Of a stretch of DNA of 64,000 nucleotides, positions 24,660 through 33,967 are shown piece after piece; the first letter of the stretch is position 1; every line of letters starts with the position of its first letter. The notes under the pieces are model-generated. The model saw only the letters and a list, made by a program, of their open reading frames with translations. It made no database searches and was not told where the DNA came from. Made by a program: the position numbers and the translations under genes. This DNA is from Haladaptatus caseinilyticus. GTDB taxonomy: Archaea > Halobacteriota > Halobacteria > Halobacteriales > Haladaptataceae. Location of the stretch: contig NZ_CP111036.1 in the NCBI RefSeq assembly GCF_026248685.1, forward strand, positions 2,294,001-2,358,000. Direction: 5' to 3'.

Positions 24660-26936
24660 ATGGACGTCTCGTCAGTGGCGACAGCTCTGTACGACGAGGC
24701 TCGACAGTCGAACGAGCGACGGGTTCTCGTCCTCGCCGGTGACCGCGACGCGGGATATGGCCTTGTTGAGACCGTACTCGATGCGACAGGTATTCCACCA
24801 CGGAAGACGGTGCAGATCGGCCCACGGCGTTTGCTCGACTGCGAACGGGTGTCGCAGAACCGTGCTGGCAGTTTGCTCGGGACGACCCACGAAGCGCTCG
24901 TCTTCGACGCCCACGACGAACTCCAACCGAATGCACTGGGACGGGTCGTCGGTGCGGTGAATGGTGGCGGTCTGTTCGTCTTACTGACACCGTCCCTCGA
25001 TTCGTGGGCGAACCGACGCGACGAGTTCGATAGGATGCTCGCGGTCGAACCGTTCGACGTAGAAGACGTCTCAGGACATTTCCGGGCGCGCTTCGTCGCA
25101 ACGCTCCGTTCTCACCGGGGGGTTGCCATCGTAGATGTGGATACCGAAACCGTCCAAGCGGACGGATTGACCCACCCCGCACCGAGAATTGGGGCTCCGG
25201 CATGCTCGGCCCCCGACCGAAATCAGGACGACACTTCCGCCGCTCGAAAGCCACGGGATTTCCCCGCTGTTGCCTACGACGCGTGTCTCACCAAGGACCA
25301 GCGGTCGGCAGTAAACGCGCTCGAATCGCTCCGTAAGTCGAATCGGGCAGTCGTGGTGCAGGCCGACCGTGGACGTGGCAAATCGAGTGCTGGAGGAATA
25401 GCGGTTGGGTGTCTCGTCGCCACAGGCGACGACGTGCTCGTAACTGCACGGAACTATCGGAACGCCCGCGAGGTGTTCGTCCGTGCAAGAGCAGTGCTGG
25501 ACGAACTGGACGAACTCGCCACCACCGATCACGACCCACTGACGCGAATCGAATCGAAAACGGGTGGCGTCGTCCGATTCGAGAAACCAACAACGGCAGT
25601 CGAGGAGGAAGCCGACGTAGTAATCGTGGACGAGGCCGCTTCGCTCTCCGTCGGTCTATTGGAGCAGTTTCTCGATTTCCCGCGTGTCGCCTTCACGACG
25701 ACCGTTCACGGCTACGAAGGTGCGGGACGCGGCTTCTCAGTTCGCTTCCGCGACCGACTCGCCGGAAGCGACCACGAGGTTACCGACGTGAACATGACCG
25801 AACCGATTCGATACGCGCCGGGTGACCCCGTGGAAGTGTGGGCGTTTCGGGCGCTCGCACTCGATGCCCGTCCCGCGGTTGATCCGCTCGTGGAGGATGC
25901 AGTACCCGACGAGACGGAGTATCGACGGATCGATGCGGCGGATCTGCTCGCCGACGAGAACTTGCTTCGAGAAACGTTCGGGTTGCTCGTTTTGGCACAC
26001 TACCGAACTGAACCGGCAGACCTCGCCCGCCTGCTCGATGCACCGAACGTCGAAGTACGGGCGCTCTGCTGGGATGGCTACGTCGTCAGCGTCGCCCTAC
26101 TTGCTCGCGAAGGGAACCTCCCTCCCGACCTGCGCGAGCGGATGTACGACGGCAAGCGAGTGAAGGGTAACATGCTCCCCGACGTGCTCACGACGCAACT
26201 TCGGGATTTCGAGGCAGCGGTTCCAAATGGCCTGCGAGTCATGCGAATAGCCACGCACCATGCCGTTCGCTCGACGGGATTAGGGTCACGACTCCTCCGT
26301 GAAATTCGTCGGGAGTTCTCGCACCTCGATTGGTTAGGGACGGGATTCGGTGCGACGCCCGAACTGATCCGATTTTGGCAACGGAACGGGTATCGGACGG
26401 TTCAGCTTTCGACCACACGAAACGACGCGAGCGGTGAGTATTCCGCACTCATGCTCGACCCGCTTTCCGACGCAGGTTACGACCTGTACGACCGCCATGC
26501 CCGGGGCTTCTCGAAACGAATCGCGTCGGTGCTCTCGGATGCATTGGCCGATATGGACTCCGATGTGGTACGGGCGGCACTCCGATCGACCGAGTCCGAA
26601 ATATCACTCTCGCTTTCGGACTGGGAATGGCGACTGGTTGCGGCGAGTGCGTTCGGCCCCGGACATTTTAACCACGATCCTGCTCCGTTTCGGCGCGTGG
26701 TCATCAAACATCTCATCGACCCCGAAAACGCTAACACCGACGTACTCACACCACGGCAGGAGCGTCTGTTGGTTCGAAAAGTGCTACAAGCGCGTGAGTG
26801 GGTTGACGTCGCCGACGAACTCGGTTTTCATTCGACGGGCGAAGCGATGCGTGCGCTGGGCAAAAGCTTTCGACCCCTCGTAGAGCAATACGGAAGCGAG
26901 TCCGCACAAGAAGAACGACGACGATACACTGACTAA
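24660..26936 (+). CDS. tmcA: tRNA(Met) cytidine acetyltransferase TmcA
   Basis: A 758-residue RNA acetyltransferase that forms N4-acetylcytidine at the wobble position of elongator tRNA-Met (and possibly other RNAs in archaea), using acetyl-CoA and ATP. Order of domains: N-terminal TmcA domain, RecA-like helicase module with Walker A DRGRGKS (about 234-240) and Walker B VDEAAS (about 322-327), GNAT domain with ATHHAVRSTGLGSRLL (about 527-542), C-terminal tRNA-binding domain. Length is typical of haloarchaeal TmcA. It overlaps the convergent HTH gene by 4 nt. Confidence 0.95.
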   Translation: MDVSSVATALYDEARQSNERRVLVLAGDRDAGYGLVETVLDATGIPPRKTVQIGPRRLLDCERVSQNRAGSLLGTTHEALVFDAHDELQPNALGRVVGAVNGGGLFVLLTPSLDSWANRRDEFDRMLAVEPFDVEDVSGHFRARFVATLRSHRGVAIVDVDTETVQADGLTHPAPRIGAPACSAPDRNQDDTSAARKPRDFPAVAYDACLTKDQRSAVNALESLRKSNRAVVVQADRGRGKSSAGGIAVGCLVATGDDVLVTARNYRNAREVFVRARAVLDELDELATTDHDPLTRIESKTGGVVRFEKPTTAVEEEADVVIVDEAASLSVGLLEQFLDFPRVAFTTTVHGYEGAGRGFSVRFRDRLAGSDHEVTDVNMTEPIRYAPGDPVEVWAFRALALDARPAVDPLVEDAVPDETEYRRIDAADLLADENLLRETFGLLVLAHYRTEPADLARLLDAPNVEVRALCWDGYVVSVALLAREGNLPPDLRERMYDGKRVKGNMLPDVLTTQLRDFEAAVPNGLRVMRIATHHAVRSTGLGSRLLREIRREFSHLDWLGTGFGATPELIRFWQRNGYRTVQLSTTRNDASGEYSALMLDPLSDAGYDLYDRHARGFSKRIASVLSDALADMDSDVVRAALRSTESEISLSLSDWEWRLVAASAFGPGHFNHDPAPFRRVVIKHLIDPENANTDVLTPRQERLLVRKVLQAREWVDVADELGFHSTGEAMRALGKSFRPLVEQYGSESAQEERRRYTD

Positions 26937-27613
26937 TCCAGGCGTGTGTCGCGATTCGTCGTTTTCGGATTCCTTGTAATCACGTACCTGCTCATGGTCT
27001 TGTGTGCTCGCCGTAGTCGTTTCGAGAGAGCTTGTGGCGTTATATCGAGCTCTTCCGCCAGTTCGGTGAGGTTCGCTTTTCGAGGGACGTCGAAATAGCC
27101 CGCATCGAGTGCAACCATCAGCGCGATTCGCTGTTTCGACGTCAACATGAACTGTCCATCCACCGTCGGCGCTTCGGGTGCGTACAACCGTTTCAGTTCG
27201 ACCGATACGTTTCGATCGTTCAGGTTGGTCTGGAGCGTCGAGAGGTTTTCCGGACAGTCAAACCTGATTTGGAAATCCCACCCCTGTCGAACGGCCGTTC
27301 CACTGAGGATAACCGGGTCGGCTTTTAGCACCTGCTCGATGGTCGATTCCGTCTTCTCCGACCACCGAACGCTATAGAGCGACCCACCATCTAACTCGCT
27401 GAGTTTCGTCACTGTCGTGATGGTCGGATCGTCCTGTAACGCTCGGTGAACCGCCGTGCTTTCACTACCCACTGCCCAGATGTAGGGCATGATTCGACTT
27501 GCGGGTTGCACTACCATGCGTTCCAGTTCGACGATCAGTCCGGGAATCGATTCGAACGTGTCCGAAAGCCCAACCTCGTCCGTCGGAATCGTTAGCTCGG
27601 CGATTATGGTCAT
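26933..27613 (-). CDS. Bat-type HTH regulator (HTH_10)
   Basis: A 226-residue DNA-binding regulator of the bacterio-opsin activator (Bat) class. The C-terminal HTH_10 domain is clear: KQRIALMVALDAGYFDVPR, LTELAEELDI and SKRLRRA (about 158-207). The N-terminal part is the bacterio-opsin-activator-associated ligand domain of this group. Targets unknown; its neighbour is a HalOD1 protein on the same strand 41 nt upstream, suggesting a small signalling pair. Confidence 0.9.
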   Translation of the reverse strand: MTIIAELTIPTDEVGLSDTFESIPGLIVELERMVVQPASRIMPYIWAVGSESTAVHRALQDDPTITTVTKLSELDGGSLYSVRWSEKTESTIEQVLKADPVILSGTAVRQGWDFQIRFDCPENLSTLQTNLNDRNVSVELKRLYAPEAPTVDGQFMLTSKQRIALMVALDAGYFDVPRKANLTELAEELDITPQALSKRLRRAHKTMSRYVITRNPKTTNRDTRLD

Positions 27614-27654
27614 CTTGTCACGAACCCTCCAGTCCGGGCGAACCCCGGGGACAT

Positions 27655-27942
27655 TCAGTTTTCGTCGGGTTTCACGAGAACCCGACCACTACTGAAAACC
27701 ACTACTTCACACCCACAGTACGTAAATCTAATCCGCCCATCGCTCCGCGGCGTGCCGCTGTAACTATCGGAGAACAATTCGTTTAACGCATCGACATCGA
27801 TGCGCTCGTGAAGCGGTGTCATCTCGGTCATCGTCATGTCGGTCGCGTCTCTAACCGCAGTGACGACGCCGTCGGTGACGTTTCGTTCACCGTCCATTTC
27901 GTAGGCGTATTCGGCGTGTTCCATCATCTCATTCGTGTCCAT
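27655..27942 (-). CDS. HalOD1 output-domain protein
   Basis: A 95-residue protein consisting almost entirely of a HalOD1 domain, the haloarchaeal output domain: VTAVRDATD, TPLHERIDVDALNELF and a C-terminal FTYCGCEVVVFSSGRV. I start at MDTNEMM (27942); a Met 11 codons earlier has a less acidic lead-in. HalOD1 proteins are usually fused to or encoded beside regulators; here it precedes a Bat-type HTH gene. Biochemical role unknown. Confidence 0.85.
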   Translation of the reverse strand: MDTNEMMEHAEYAYEMDGERNVTDGVVTAVRDATDMTMTEMTPLHERIDVDALNELFSDSYSGTPRSDGRIRFTYCGCEVVVFSSGRVLVKPDEN

Positions 27943-28050
27943 GAGCAACGAAGTTTCCCAACCGCCCTGAAGCACGGGGTTATTCTCGAAACCAGTTTAA
28001 AACACATCGAACCGTGATGCCGAATAGACTCGAACCCGTACTGCTGATCG
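27943..28050. other. Short spacer before the nonsense-interrupted small ORF
   Basis: No gene is visible. The minus-strand side should hold the promoter of the HalOD1 gene and the plus-strand side that of the small ORF at 28051. The plus strand reads GTTTAAAAC near 27994-28002 (a TATA-like box), about 50 nt before the ORF start. Confidence 0.4.
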
Positions 28051-28206
28051 ATGGAGTGTACTGAAGACGACTGTACGAACGAGGCGGGGGTCCGTCTCCA
28101 CATTCCGTGAACCGACGATCGAGTCGTCTGCACCGGCCATGCACGAGTGTTGGCCCGACAGGATGGCATCGTCGCCGAACCGTTAGAGGACGTGGACTGG
28201 CAGTAG
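28051..28206 (+). pseudogene. Small Cys/His zinc-type protein interrupted by in-frame TGA
   Basis: A 51-codon frame starts MECTEDDCTNEAGVRLHIP, meets TGA at 28108-28110, then continues in the same frame TDDRVVCTGHARVLARQ and ends DVDWQ with TAG at 28204. Both halves are acidic and look like one haloarchaeal small protein with a C-x4-C ... C-x2-H metal site. A single TGG-to-TGA change (Trp to stop) would explain it. It may be a recent pseudogene, a sequencing error, or, less likely, readthrough. Confidence 0.5.
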
Positions 28207-28459
28207 CGAGAAACGGGAGTACGATTCGTTTGTCCCATCGAAATGATAGTCGGTGGGGGACGATGGCTGTCGTTCTCCGGCGTCCACCGGAGAACGACGA
28301 GCGGAGCGAGTCGTGAACGATTGCGGGCGTGGAAACGATATACTTCGGCCCTCGATACCGGTCGGTCGGTCAGTATTCATCGTTGGAACAAGCTCGCAGA
28401 CCCAGTCTCGATGGCCACTCGGAAGAAAAGACATTCGACGAACCGACAGCGACGTCCGC
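28207..28459. other. Spacer downstream of gltX, no gene seen
   Basis: About 250 nt between the interrupted small ORF and the 3' end of gltX. Frames here are Arg-rich and without start signals. A short imperfect repeat of the CCGGAGAACGACGAG type is present near 28283-28302, but nothing else stands out. Confidence 0.4.
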
Positions 28460-30178
28460 TCAGTCGTGCGTGAAGTAGGTCACTGTTTCGTCGGCATCGT
28501 GACTATCGACTCGCGCGAATCCGACGCGCTCGAACTGCACGATGTCGTCCACGCTCGTGTCGGCGAAGTCGGGTTCCGCAAATCCGGTGTCGTCGCCGTC
28601 CATGGTTCGCATTCGAACCGTGACGTTTTCGGCAGCGGGCACCCAGTGAATCACATCTACGCCGTCGTCACGGACGGCACTGATGTCGTCGCCCGTGTAC
28701 TGGAGAGCGTCGCGAGTGTGCTGGAAACAACCGAGTCCCTTCAGCCAGATTCGGTCGCCGTGGTCAGGAATGTCTCCGGATTCGATCCGAACTGCCCCGT
28801 CCACCGGAATGGTCCGCGTACCTCTGTCCTCGTGGTCCGGGTGCACCGGCGGTTCGGCAACCGAGGGAAACTCGCCGATGAGTGGATATTCGACACCGTC
28901 GCGGACGAAGAAGAATCGCGGAGCATCGTCGTCTACCAATTTACGGTTGTTGGCGTAGATGGTGCTCATCGCCAAATCGACGTTACTCGTGGAGGTGCCG
29001 AGTCGAACCATTGCATCCGTGATCGCCTCGCCACGGATTCCACGGCGACGGACGCTCTGGAGCGTGGGTGCGCGAGGGTCGTCCCAACCGTCGAGTTCGC
29101 CTTTTTCGATCAGTTCACCGATGGTCGAGGTGGACATCTTGATGTCGTACTCGTCAACCTGCACGTGACCCCAGTGGATGACTTCGGGATACTCCCAGCC
29201 GAAGTAGTCGTAGAGGAACTGCTGGCGCTTTGCGGAGTCCTGTAAGTCGATACCCCGGATGATGTGCGTGATACCTTTGCGGTGGTCATCGATACCGGAC
29301 TGGAAGTCGAGCAGGGGCCAACATCGGTACTGCTCGGCCTCCTCTCGCGGATGCGGCGTGTCTATCATTCGGAAGGCGACCCAGTCACGCAGGGCGGGGT
29401 TTTTGTGCTCGATGTCCGTCTTCACGCGAAGTACCATCTCGCCCGATTCGTACTCCCCGGCGACCATGTCCTCGAACTCGGCCATCGTCGTCTCGATATC
29501 CTTGTCGCGGTGTGGGCACGGTTTGGCGTCGTTTTTCAGGTTCGAGAACTCTTCGCCGGAACAGGAGCAGGTGTACGCGCCGCCCTTCTCGATGAGGTCG
29601 TGAGCGTGGTCGTAGTAGATTTCGAGGCGGTCCGATGCCTTCATCACCTCGTCCGGTTCGAAGCCGAGATACTCGACATCGTCCAAGATGTCGTCATAAG
29701 CGTCCATGTCGGGGCGCTTCGTCTCGGGGTCGGTGTCGTCGAACCGGACCAGCATCCATCCGTCATAGAGGTCTTTGTACGTCCCGATGACGGCGGGCAT
29801 TCGTCCGTGACCCATATGCCACGGACCGTTCGGATTCGGCGCACAGCGCATCCGTATCTGCTCGTACTCCTCGGCGTTCGGGAGGTCCGGAAGTACTTGG
29901 TCGTCCTCCTCGTCCTCGGCGTCGAGTTCCTCGACGAGGTCGGCATCCAATTCAGCGAGACGTTCGCGCTTTCCCTCGGTATCCAACTGATTCACCTGCG
30001 CGACTGCCTTTCCGGCGACGCCCGGAACCTCGTTTCCGTGCTCCCGGAACTCGGGATTTTCGCCCATCAGCGATCCCATGATGGCACCGACATCCGCGTC
30101 GCTTTCGTGTTTCAGCGCGTTGAACAGCGCGTGTTTCTCCGCCTCGATTTCGACTCGAGCGCGCAAGTCGTCGTCCAT
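28460..30178 (-). CDS. gltX: Glutamyl-tRNA synthetase (archaeal type)
   Basis: A 572-residue class I aminoacyl-tRNA synthetase, archaeal/eukaryotic GlnRS-like branch. The HIGH-like motif is PNPNGPWHMGH (about 109-119) and the KMSKS-like motif is KMSTS (about 345-349). An Asp/Glu-rich N-terminal region (about 60-95) is a halophilic insertion. In archaea it is normally non-discriminating, charging both tRNA-Glu and tRNA-Gln for later amidation by GatDE/GatCAB; that is family knowledge. Length is typical. It is monocistronic. Confidence 0.97.
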   Translation of the reverse strand: MDDDLRARVEIEAEKHALFNALKHESDADVGAIMGSLMGENPEFREHGNEVPGVAGKAVAQVNQLDTEGKRERLAELDADLVEELDAEDEEDDQVLPDLPNAEEYEQIRMRCAPNPNGPWHMGHGRMPAVIGTYKDLYDGWMLVRFDDTDPETKRPDMDAYDDILDDVEYLGFEPDEVMKASDRLEIYYDHAHDLIEKGGAYTCSCSGEEFSNLKNDAKPCPHRDKDIETTMAEFEDMVAGEYESGEMVLRVKTDIEHKNPALRDWVAFRMIDTPHPREEAEQYRCWPLLDFQSGIDDHRKGITHIIRGIDLQDSAKRQQFLYDYFGWEYPEVIHWGHVQVDEYDIKMSTSTIGELIEKGELDGWDDPRAPTLQSVRRRGIRGEAITDAMVRLGTSTSNVDLAMSTIYANNRKLVDDDAPRFFFVRDGVEYPLIGEFPSVAEPPVHPDHEDRGTRTIPVDGAVRIESGDIPDHGDRIWLKGLGCFQHTRDALQYTGDDISAVRDDGVDVIHWVPAAENVTVRMRTMDGDDTGFAEPDFADTSVDDIVQFERVGFARVDSHDADETVTYFTHD

Positions 30179-30303
30179 TGGCGAATGTTTTGAGGGTCGA
30201 GGTGAAAAATCTCGCTCTTCCGAACCGACTCGCTCGTCGGGAAGCGTCGATACGAACGTGGAAAAAGAACTGCGAATCGTCTCATTTCCCGCTAGAAACT
30301 CGT

Positions 30304-30660
30304 CTAGCTGCTGGCCGTCGCGTCACCGCCATCCCCACCGCTCGCGTCGTTTGTGTCCTGGTTATTGTTATCACAGTCTCCGTGAGGGCAGATGATCTTG
30401 TTTTGGTCGTCCGGCCCGTTTCCGGCATTATCCTCTACAGTGCCACCGTCCCCGCCGTCACCGCCGCGAGCGACGTTCTTGTCGCCACCTTTCTTGTCAG
30501 GAATGTCCTTGTCGTCGGAATCACAGTGTTTGTTCTTGTCCTTGTTGTAATCGTTACATCCCGGATGGTCACTGGTCGCCGCGACCGATGTTACGCCGAC
30601 ACTCGTGATGAGTGCCGCGACAGTTGCCACTACCAGTAGGTATCGTAGTGTCTTTTTCAT
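30304..30660 (-). CDS. Secreted low-complexity Asp/Gly/Asn/Lys-rich protein
   Basis: A 118-residue exported protein: MKKTLRYLL plus a hydrophobic run forms a Sec signal peptide, with probable cleavage after Ala28 (VAA). The mature part is low complexity, full of Asp, Gly, Asn and Lys, with paired Cys (about 35, 46, 91, 96) in short GCNDYNK, HCDSDD and CPHGDCDN contexts. The pattern resembles calcium or metal-binding linkers, but no known repeat is exact. The much longer open frame upstream lacks any signal, so I start at 30660. No family recognised. Confidence 0.65.
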   Translation of the reverse strand: MKKTLRYLLVVATVAALITSVGVTSVAATSDHPGCNDYNKDKNKHCDSDDKDIPDKKGGDKNVARGGDGGDGGTVEDNAGNGPDDQNKIICPHGDCDNNNQDTNDASGGDGGDATASS

Positions 30661-31374
30661 AGTTCTCCGTGGACAGCTCGTTTTCCGAACTATCCAACGG
30701 TGTTGGCAACCGAGTTGTACTTTAACCCAGCCCATTGTTAATGGGGTTTTGTCCTCTCCGAACAGTCCAATATGGCGATAGAATAGTTCTTGATTGGATT
30801 TGTCATCGAAATTGGGGGTGAAAATCCAGTACGAAAACCCGATCATCACCCCACATATGTGATAGTACGACACAGCGTGATTGTCGTCGAAATTCACACT
30901 TTCTTGAACCGTTTCGGACCCGTTGCAAGAATAAACTGGACGTTGGACCTTCACTACTACCCCACATCAGCTGATATTTTCCTAGCGTGTACGAGTACGT
31001 CCCTGCGATACTGGTCACGATACTACTCGGCCTCGTCGGGCGTTCCGGTGGTGGAAGCGATTCGGAGCAACAACGCGGCGGGTTCCGATAGTCACGGATA
31101 CACCGTCGATAAAGCGAACGAGACCAACTACTCTCGCATCAACGACGAGGAAGGAACACTCCCGCTCCCGACCGACGTGACTTAGAAAGGACTGTTTCAA
31201 TCGGTGAACGTTGCCGAACGAATCGAGTGGTATCGTCATCTCGAATCGGAATCGAAAGTCATCGAGGACGGCATGCCACACCGTGAGCTATCCATGTGAA
31301 GAGGGTGTCGGAGCACGAATCGAGCGAAGACGAGTCGTCTTCGCTCGGTGGAAAAATCGTCAGCAGTTCGCGGA
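30661..31374. other. AT-richer intergenic region with possible gene remnants
   Basis: About 700 nt with no intact gene I trust. A GTG-initiated frame at 30987-31091 (plus) reads VYEYVPAILVTILLGLVG, a one-helix peptide. Further down, one frame reads TNYSRINDEEGTLPLPTDVT, then a stop, then VNVAERIEWYRHLESESK to 31299. These acidic fragments in different frames look like decayed coding sequence. On the minus strand the promoter of the secreted protein gene should lie near 30690-30730. Confidence 0.35.
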
Positions 31375-32430
31375 TCAGTAGCCGCGCTCGATGAGGTAGT
31401 CCGCGATCTCTTCGAGCAGATACCGCGACTCGTTGTCCGGAAGGACGTTGAGGCGGTCTTTGCCTCGTTGAACGAGTTCTTGTGCTTTCTCTCGCGCGTA
31501 GTCGATGCTTCCGGCGTCTTCGAGTTCCGCGACCGCCGCGTCGATTTCGGCCTCGGTCACTTCGCCGACATCGTCGGTTTCGACCAGGCCGTCAACGTCC
31601 ACGCCTTGATTGCGGGCGTGAAGCGTGATGATGGTTTGTTTGTTTTCGACGAGGTCGCTTCCGCGTTGTTTGCCGAGTTTCTCGCTCGGCACCGTGAGGT
31701 CGAGCACATCGTCCTGAATCTGGAAGGCTCGGCCGACGTCGATGCCGTACTGATAGAGTTCTTCGACTACTTCGTCATCGGCGCCGAGGAGCACCGCCGG
31801 AACTTTCGCCGCCGCCCCGTAGAGGACGGCGGTTTTGTTCTCGATCATCTCCAGGTACTCCTCCGGGAGTACGTCAGGTCGTTCTTCGAACGCCACGTCG
31901 AGTGCCTGTCCCTCACAGATTTTCGTACAGGTGGATGCGAGCACGTCGAGGGCGCCCACGCAGCGTTCCGGCGCGGCGTCCGTATCCAGCATGATTTCGA
32001 ACGCCTTCGAGTAGAGCGTATCGCCAGCCAGAATCGCCGTTTCGGTGTCGTAGGCCTGGTGGACGGCCGGGACGCCTCGGCGCAGATCGTCGTCGTCCAT
32101 GATGTCGTCGTGGATCAGCGTGAACGACTGGATGACTTCGATGCTTACCGCGGCGGCCATGATGTCCATCTCGGAGCCATCGAGGGCCGGAAACTTGCGG
32201 TAGGCTTCCGACATGGGTTCGACATCGGCCAGCGCATCAGCGACCAACAACAGCACAGTCGGTCGGAGTCGTTTCCCACCCGCGTCGAGCAGGTATCGCG
32301 ATGCCTCGTACAGCCGTTCGGGCTCGACGATTGGGAGGTCCTCCTCGATGGCGTCGTTGACCAACTCGCGTCGCTGTTCGACCGTCTGCATGACGAGTTC
32401 TTCGCGTGATTCCGTGCTCGCGTCAGTCAT
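31375..32430 (-). CDS. idsA: Geranylgeranyl/farnesyl diphosphate synthase
   Basis: A 351-residue short-chain trans-prenyltransferase making C15/C20 isoprenyl diphosphates for archaeal membrane lipids and carotenoids. Motifs: GGKRLRP (51-57), first Asp-rich motif HDDIMD (107-112) and second QIQDDVLD (about 240-247). I start at MTDASTES (32430), one base after the RNase J stop region, rather than 26 codons upstream inside that gene. Co-transcription after RNase J is the conserved haloarchaeal order. Confidence 0.95.
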   Translation of the reverse strand: MTDASTESREELVMQTVEQRRELVNDAIEEDLPIVEPERLYEASRYLLDAGGKRLRPTVLLLVADALADVEPMSEAYRKFPALDGSEMDIMAAAVSIEVIQSFTLIHDDIMDDDDLRRGVPAVHQAYDTETAILAGDTLYSKAFEIMLDTDAAPERCVGALDVLASTCTKICEGQALDVAFEERPDVLPEEYLEMIENKTAVLYGAAAKVPAVLLGADDEVVEELYQYGIDVGRAFQIQDDVLDLTVPSEKLGKQRGSDLVENKQTIITLHARNQGVDVDGLVETDDVGEVTEAEIDAAVAELEDAGSIDYAREKAQELVQRGKDRLNVLPDNESRYLLEEIADYLIERGY

Positions 32431-32431
32431 A

Positions 32432-33778
32432 TCAATCGACAAGCTGGATGAGGTTGCCGTTTCGTGTCGCGTGGAGATCTCGGCCAAGGCGATACCCTTG
32501 ACTCTCACAGAGATCCACGTACGGCGCGTAGCCCTTCATGTTCTGGTGGGCCGGAATGACGTTCTGTGGTTGGAGCGCGTCGAGCATCTCGTAGTGACCT
32601 TCCTCGCGGAGGTGGCCGGAAACGTGAACGTCGTCGAAAATCCGCGCGCCCTGCATCTTCAGGAGCCGCTCGGACTGGTAGCGCTGTCCCTCGTTCGTCG
32701 GCTCCGGAATGACGCGTGCCGAGAAGACGACCTTGTCGCCGTCCTCCAACTGGTACGGCGTCTCGCCGCGACCCATTCGGGTCAGCATGGCGCGTGGCTC
32801 CCCTTGGTGGCCGGTGACGATGGGCAGGTAGTTCTCCTTCCCCTCCTTCATGATGCGTTTGAACGTCCGATCGACCGACTTCCGGTGGCCGAACATACCC
32901 ATATCTTCGGGGAAGTCCACGAAGTTCAGGCGTTCCGCGGTACCGGAGTATTTCTCCATCGAACGTCCGAGCAGGACGGGGGTTCGACCGATGTCGTCCG
33001 CGAACTCGACGAGGCTCTTCACACGGGCGATGTGGCTGGAGAACGTCGTGGCCACGATACCGCCGTCGTAGTCCTGAATGCTGTACAGCACGTCTTTCAG
33101 GTGACGGCGAGCGACTGCTTCGCTCGGCGTACGTCCTTTTCGACCCGCGTTCGTACAGTCCTCGATGTAAGCGAGGACGCCGTTACCTTCGCGTCCGATT
33201 TCACGGAACCGCTTCATATCGATGGGGTCGCCGAGAACCGGCGAGTGGTCCATCCGTTTGTCGAGGCCGTAGACGATTGCCCCCTCTGGGGTGTGAACCA
33301 CGGGGTTGATAGCGTCGATGATGGAGTGTGTGACGTTGACGAACTCGAGTTCGACCTCGTCGCTCAACTGCATCGTTTCGCCAGCTTCCATCTTCATGAG
33401 GTCGTTTTCGACCCCGAACTTCTCCTCGCCCTGAATCTGCTGTTTCACCAGTTCGATGGTGAACGGCGAGGCGACGATGGGTGCGTTGTATCGGTGGGCC
33501 AACTTACTGATGGCACCGATATGGTCCAAGTGACCGTGTGTCGGGACGATCGCCTTCACGTCGCCTTCGAGGTCGGACATGACCCGGTCGTCCGGGATCG
33601 CGCCCATGTCGATGAGGTCGAGGCTGTGTAGTTTTTCGGTCTCAACGTTGTCGTGAAGCAGCACCTTCGACAGGTTCAGTCCCATGTCGAAGATGACGAC
33701 GTCGTCTCCCGCGCGCACGGCAGTCATCTGCCGTCCAACTTCTTCGTATCCGCCAATGGTTGCAATTTCGATTTCCAT
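32432..33778 (-). CDS. rnj: Ribonuclease J (archaeal, beta-CASP)
   Basis: A 448-residue metallo-beta-lactamase/beta-CASP ribonuclease, the archaeal 5'-3' exonuclease involved in mRNA turnover. The zinc motif HGHLDH sits at 81-86; further motifs include GHLREEGH and the C-terminal [12 protein letters not shown]. It is shorter than bacterial RNase J because it lacks the C-terminal domain, as usual in archaea. It precedes the prenyl diphosphate synthase. The transcript seems to have an unusually long, hairpin-rich leader (separate entry). Confidence 0.95.
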   Translation of the reverse strand: MEIEIATIGGYEEVGRQMTAVRAGDDVVIFDMGLNLSKVLLHDNVETEKLHSLDLIDMGAIPDDRVMSDLEGDVKAIVPTHGHLDHIGAISKLAHRYNAPIVASPFTIELVKQQIQGEEKFGVENDLMKMEAGETMQLSDEVELEFVNVTHSIIDAINPVVHTPEGAIVYGLDKRMDHSPVLGDPIDMKRFREIGREGNGVLAYIEDCTNAGRKGRTPSEAVARRHLKDVLYSIQDYDGGIVATTFSSHIARVKSLVEFADDIGRTPVLLGRSMEKYSGTAERLNFVDFPEDMGMFGHRKSVDRTFKRIMKEGKENYLPIVTGHQGEPRAMLTRMGRGETPYQLEDGDKVVFSARVIPEPTNEGQRYQSERLLKMQGARIFDDVHVSGHLREEGHYEMLDALQPQNVIPAHQNMKGYAPYVDLCESQGYRLGRDLHATRNGNLIQLVD

Positions 33779-33967
33779 AGTTGCTTTTCCTCAAGCATTG
33801 AAACGCCACACGACGTGGCGGTTGCGTTGCTCACTGAAATCCTCGCGGGGCCGCGAGCGTCAGACCCCGGCGTCTTACAGCACGTCGGTCTGGCACTCGC
33901 GCGCGGCGTGGCCGCTCGCCCGCGAGTTGCCCAGTCTGAGCGCACCTACGCGCCCCGGTAATAAAAA
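33779..33967 (-). promoter_or_regulatory. RNase J promoter and four-hairpin GC-rich leader
   Basis: A TATA-like TTTTTATTA lies at 33967-33959 on the minus strand, predicting a start near 33937 and a leader of about 160 nt. Within it four stems are visible: 33893-33901 with 33921-33931 (9 bp, one bulge, with a nested GCGG/CCGC hairpin), 33861-33866 with 33887-33892 (6 bp), 33842-33847 with 33852-33857 (6 bp, 4-nt loop), and 33804-33809 with 33815-33820 (6 bp, 5-nt loop). GAGG lies shortly before the ATG. Haloarchaeal transcripts are mostly leaderless, so this is unusual. Confidence 0.5.

Noticed and set aside
28051-28206. Selenocysteine decoding of the in-frame TGA.
   Set aside because: Haloarchaea are not known to make selenoproteins, no SECIS-like hairpin was seen, and the residue context fits Trp, not Cys.
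33861-33961. A plus-strand protein in the RNase J leader (frame reading VGLALARGVAARPRVAQ).
   Set aside because: It is Ala/Arg-rich and owes its openness to GC-rich hairpins; the stems explain the base composition better.
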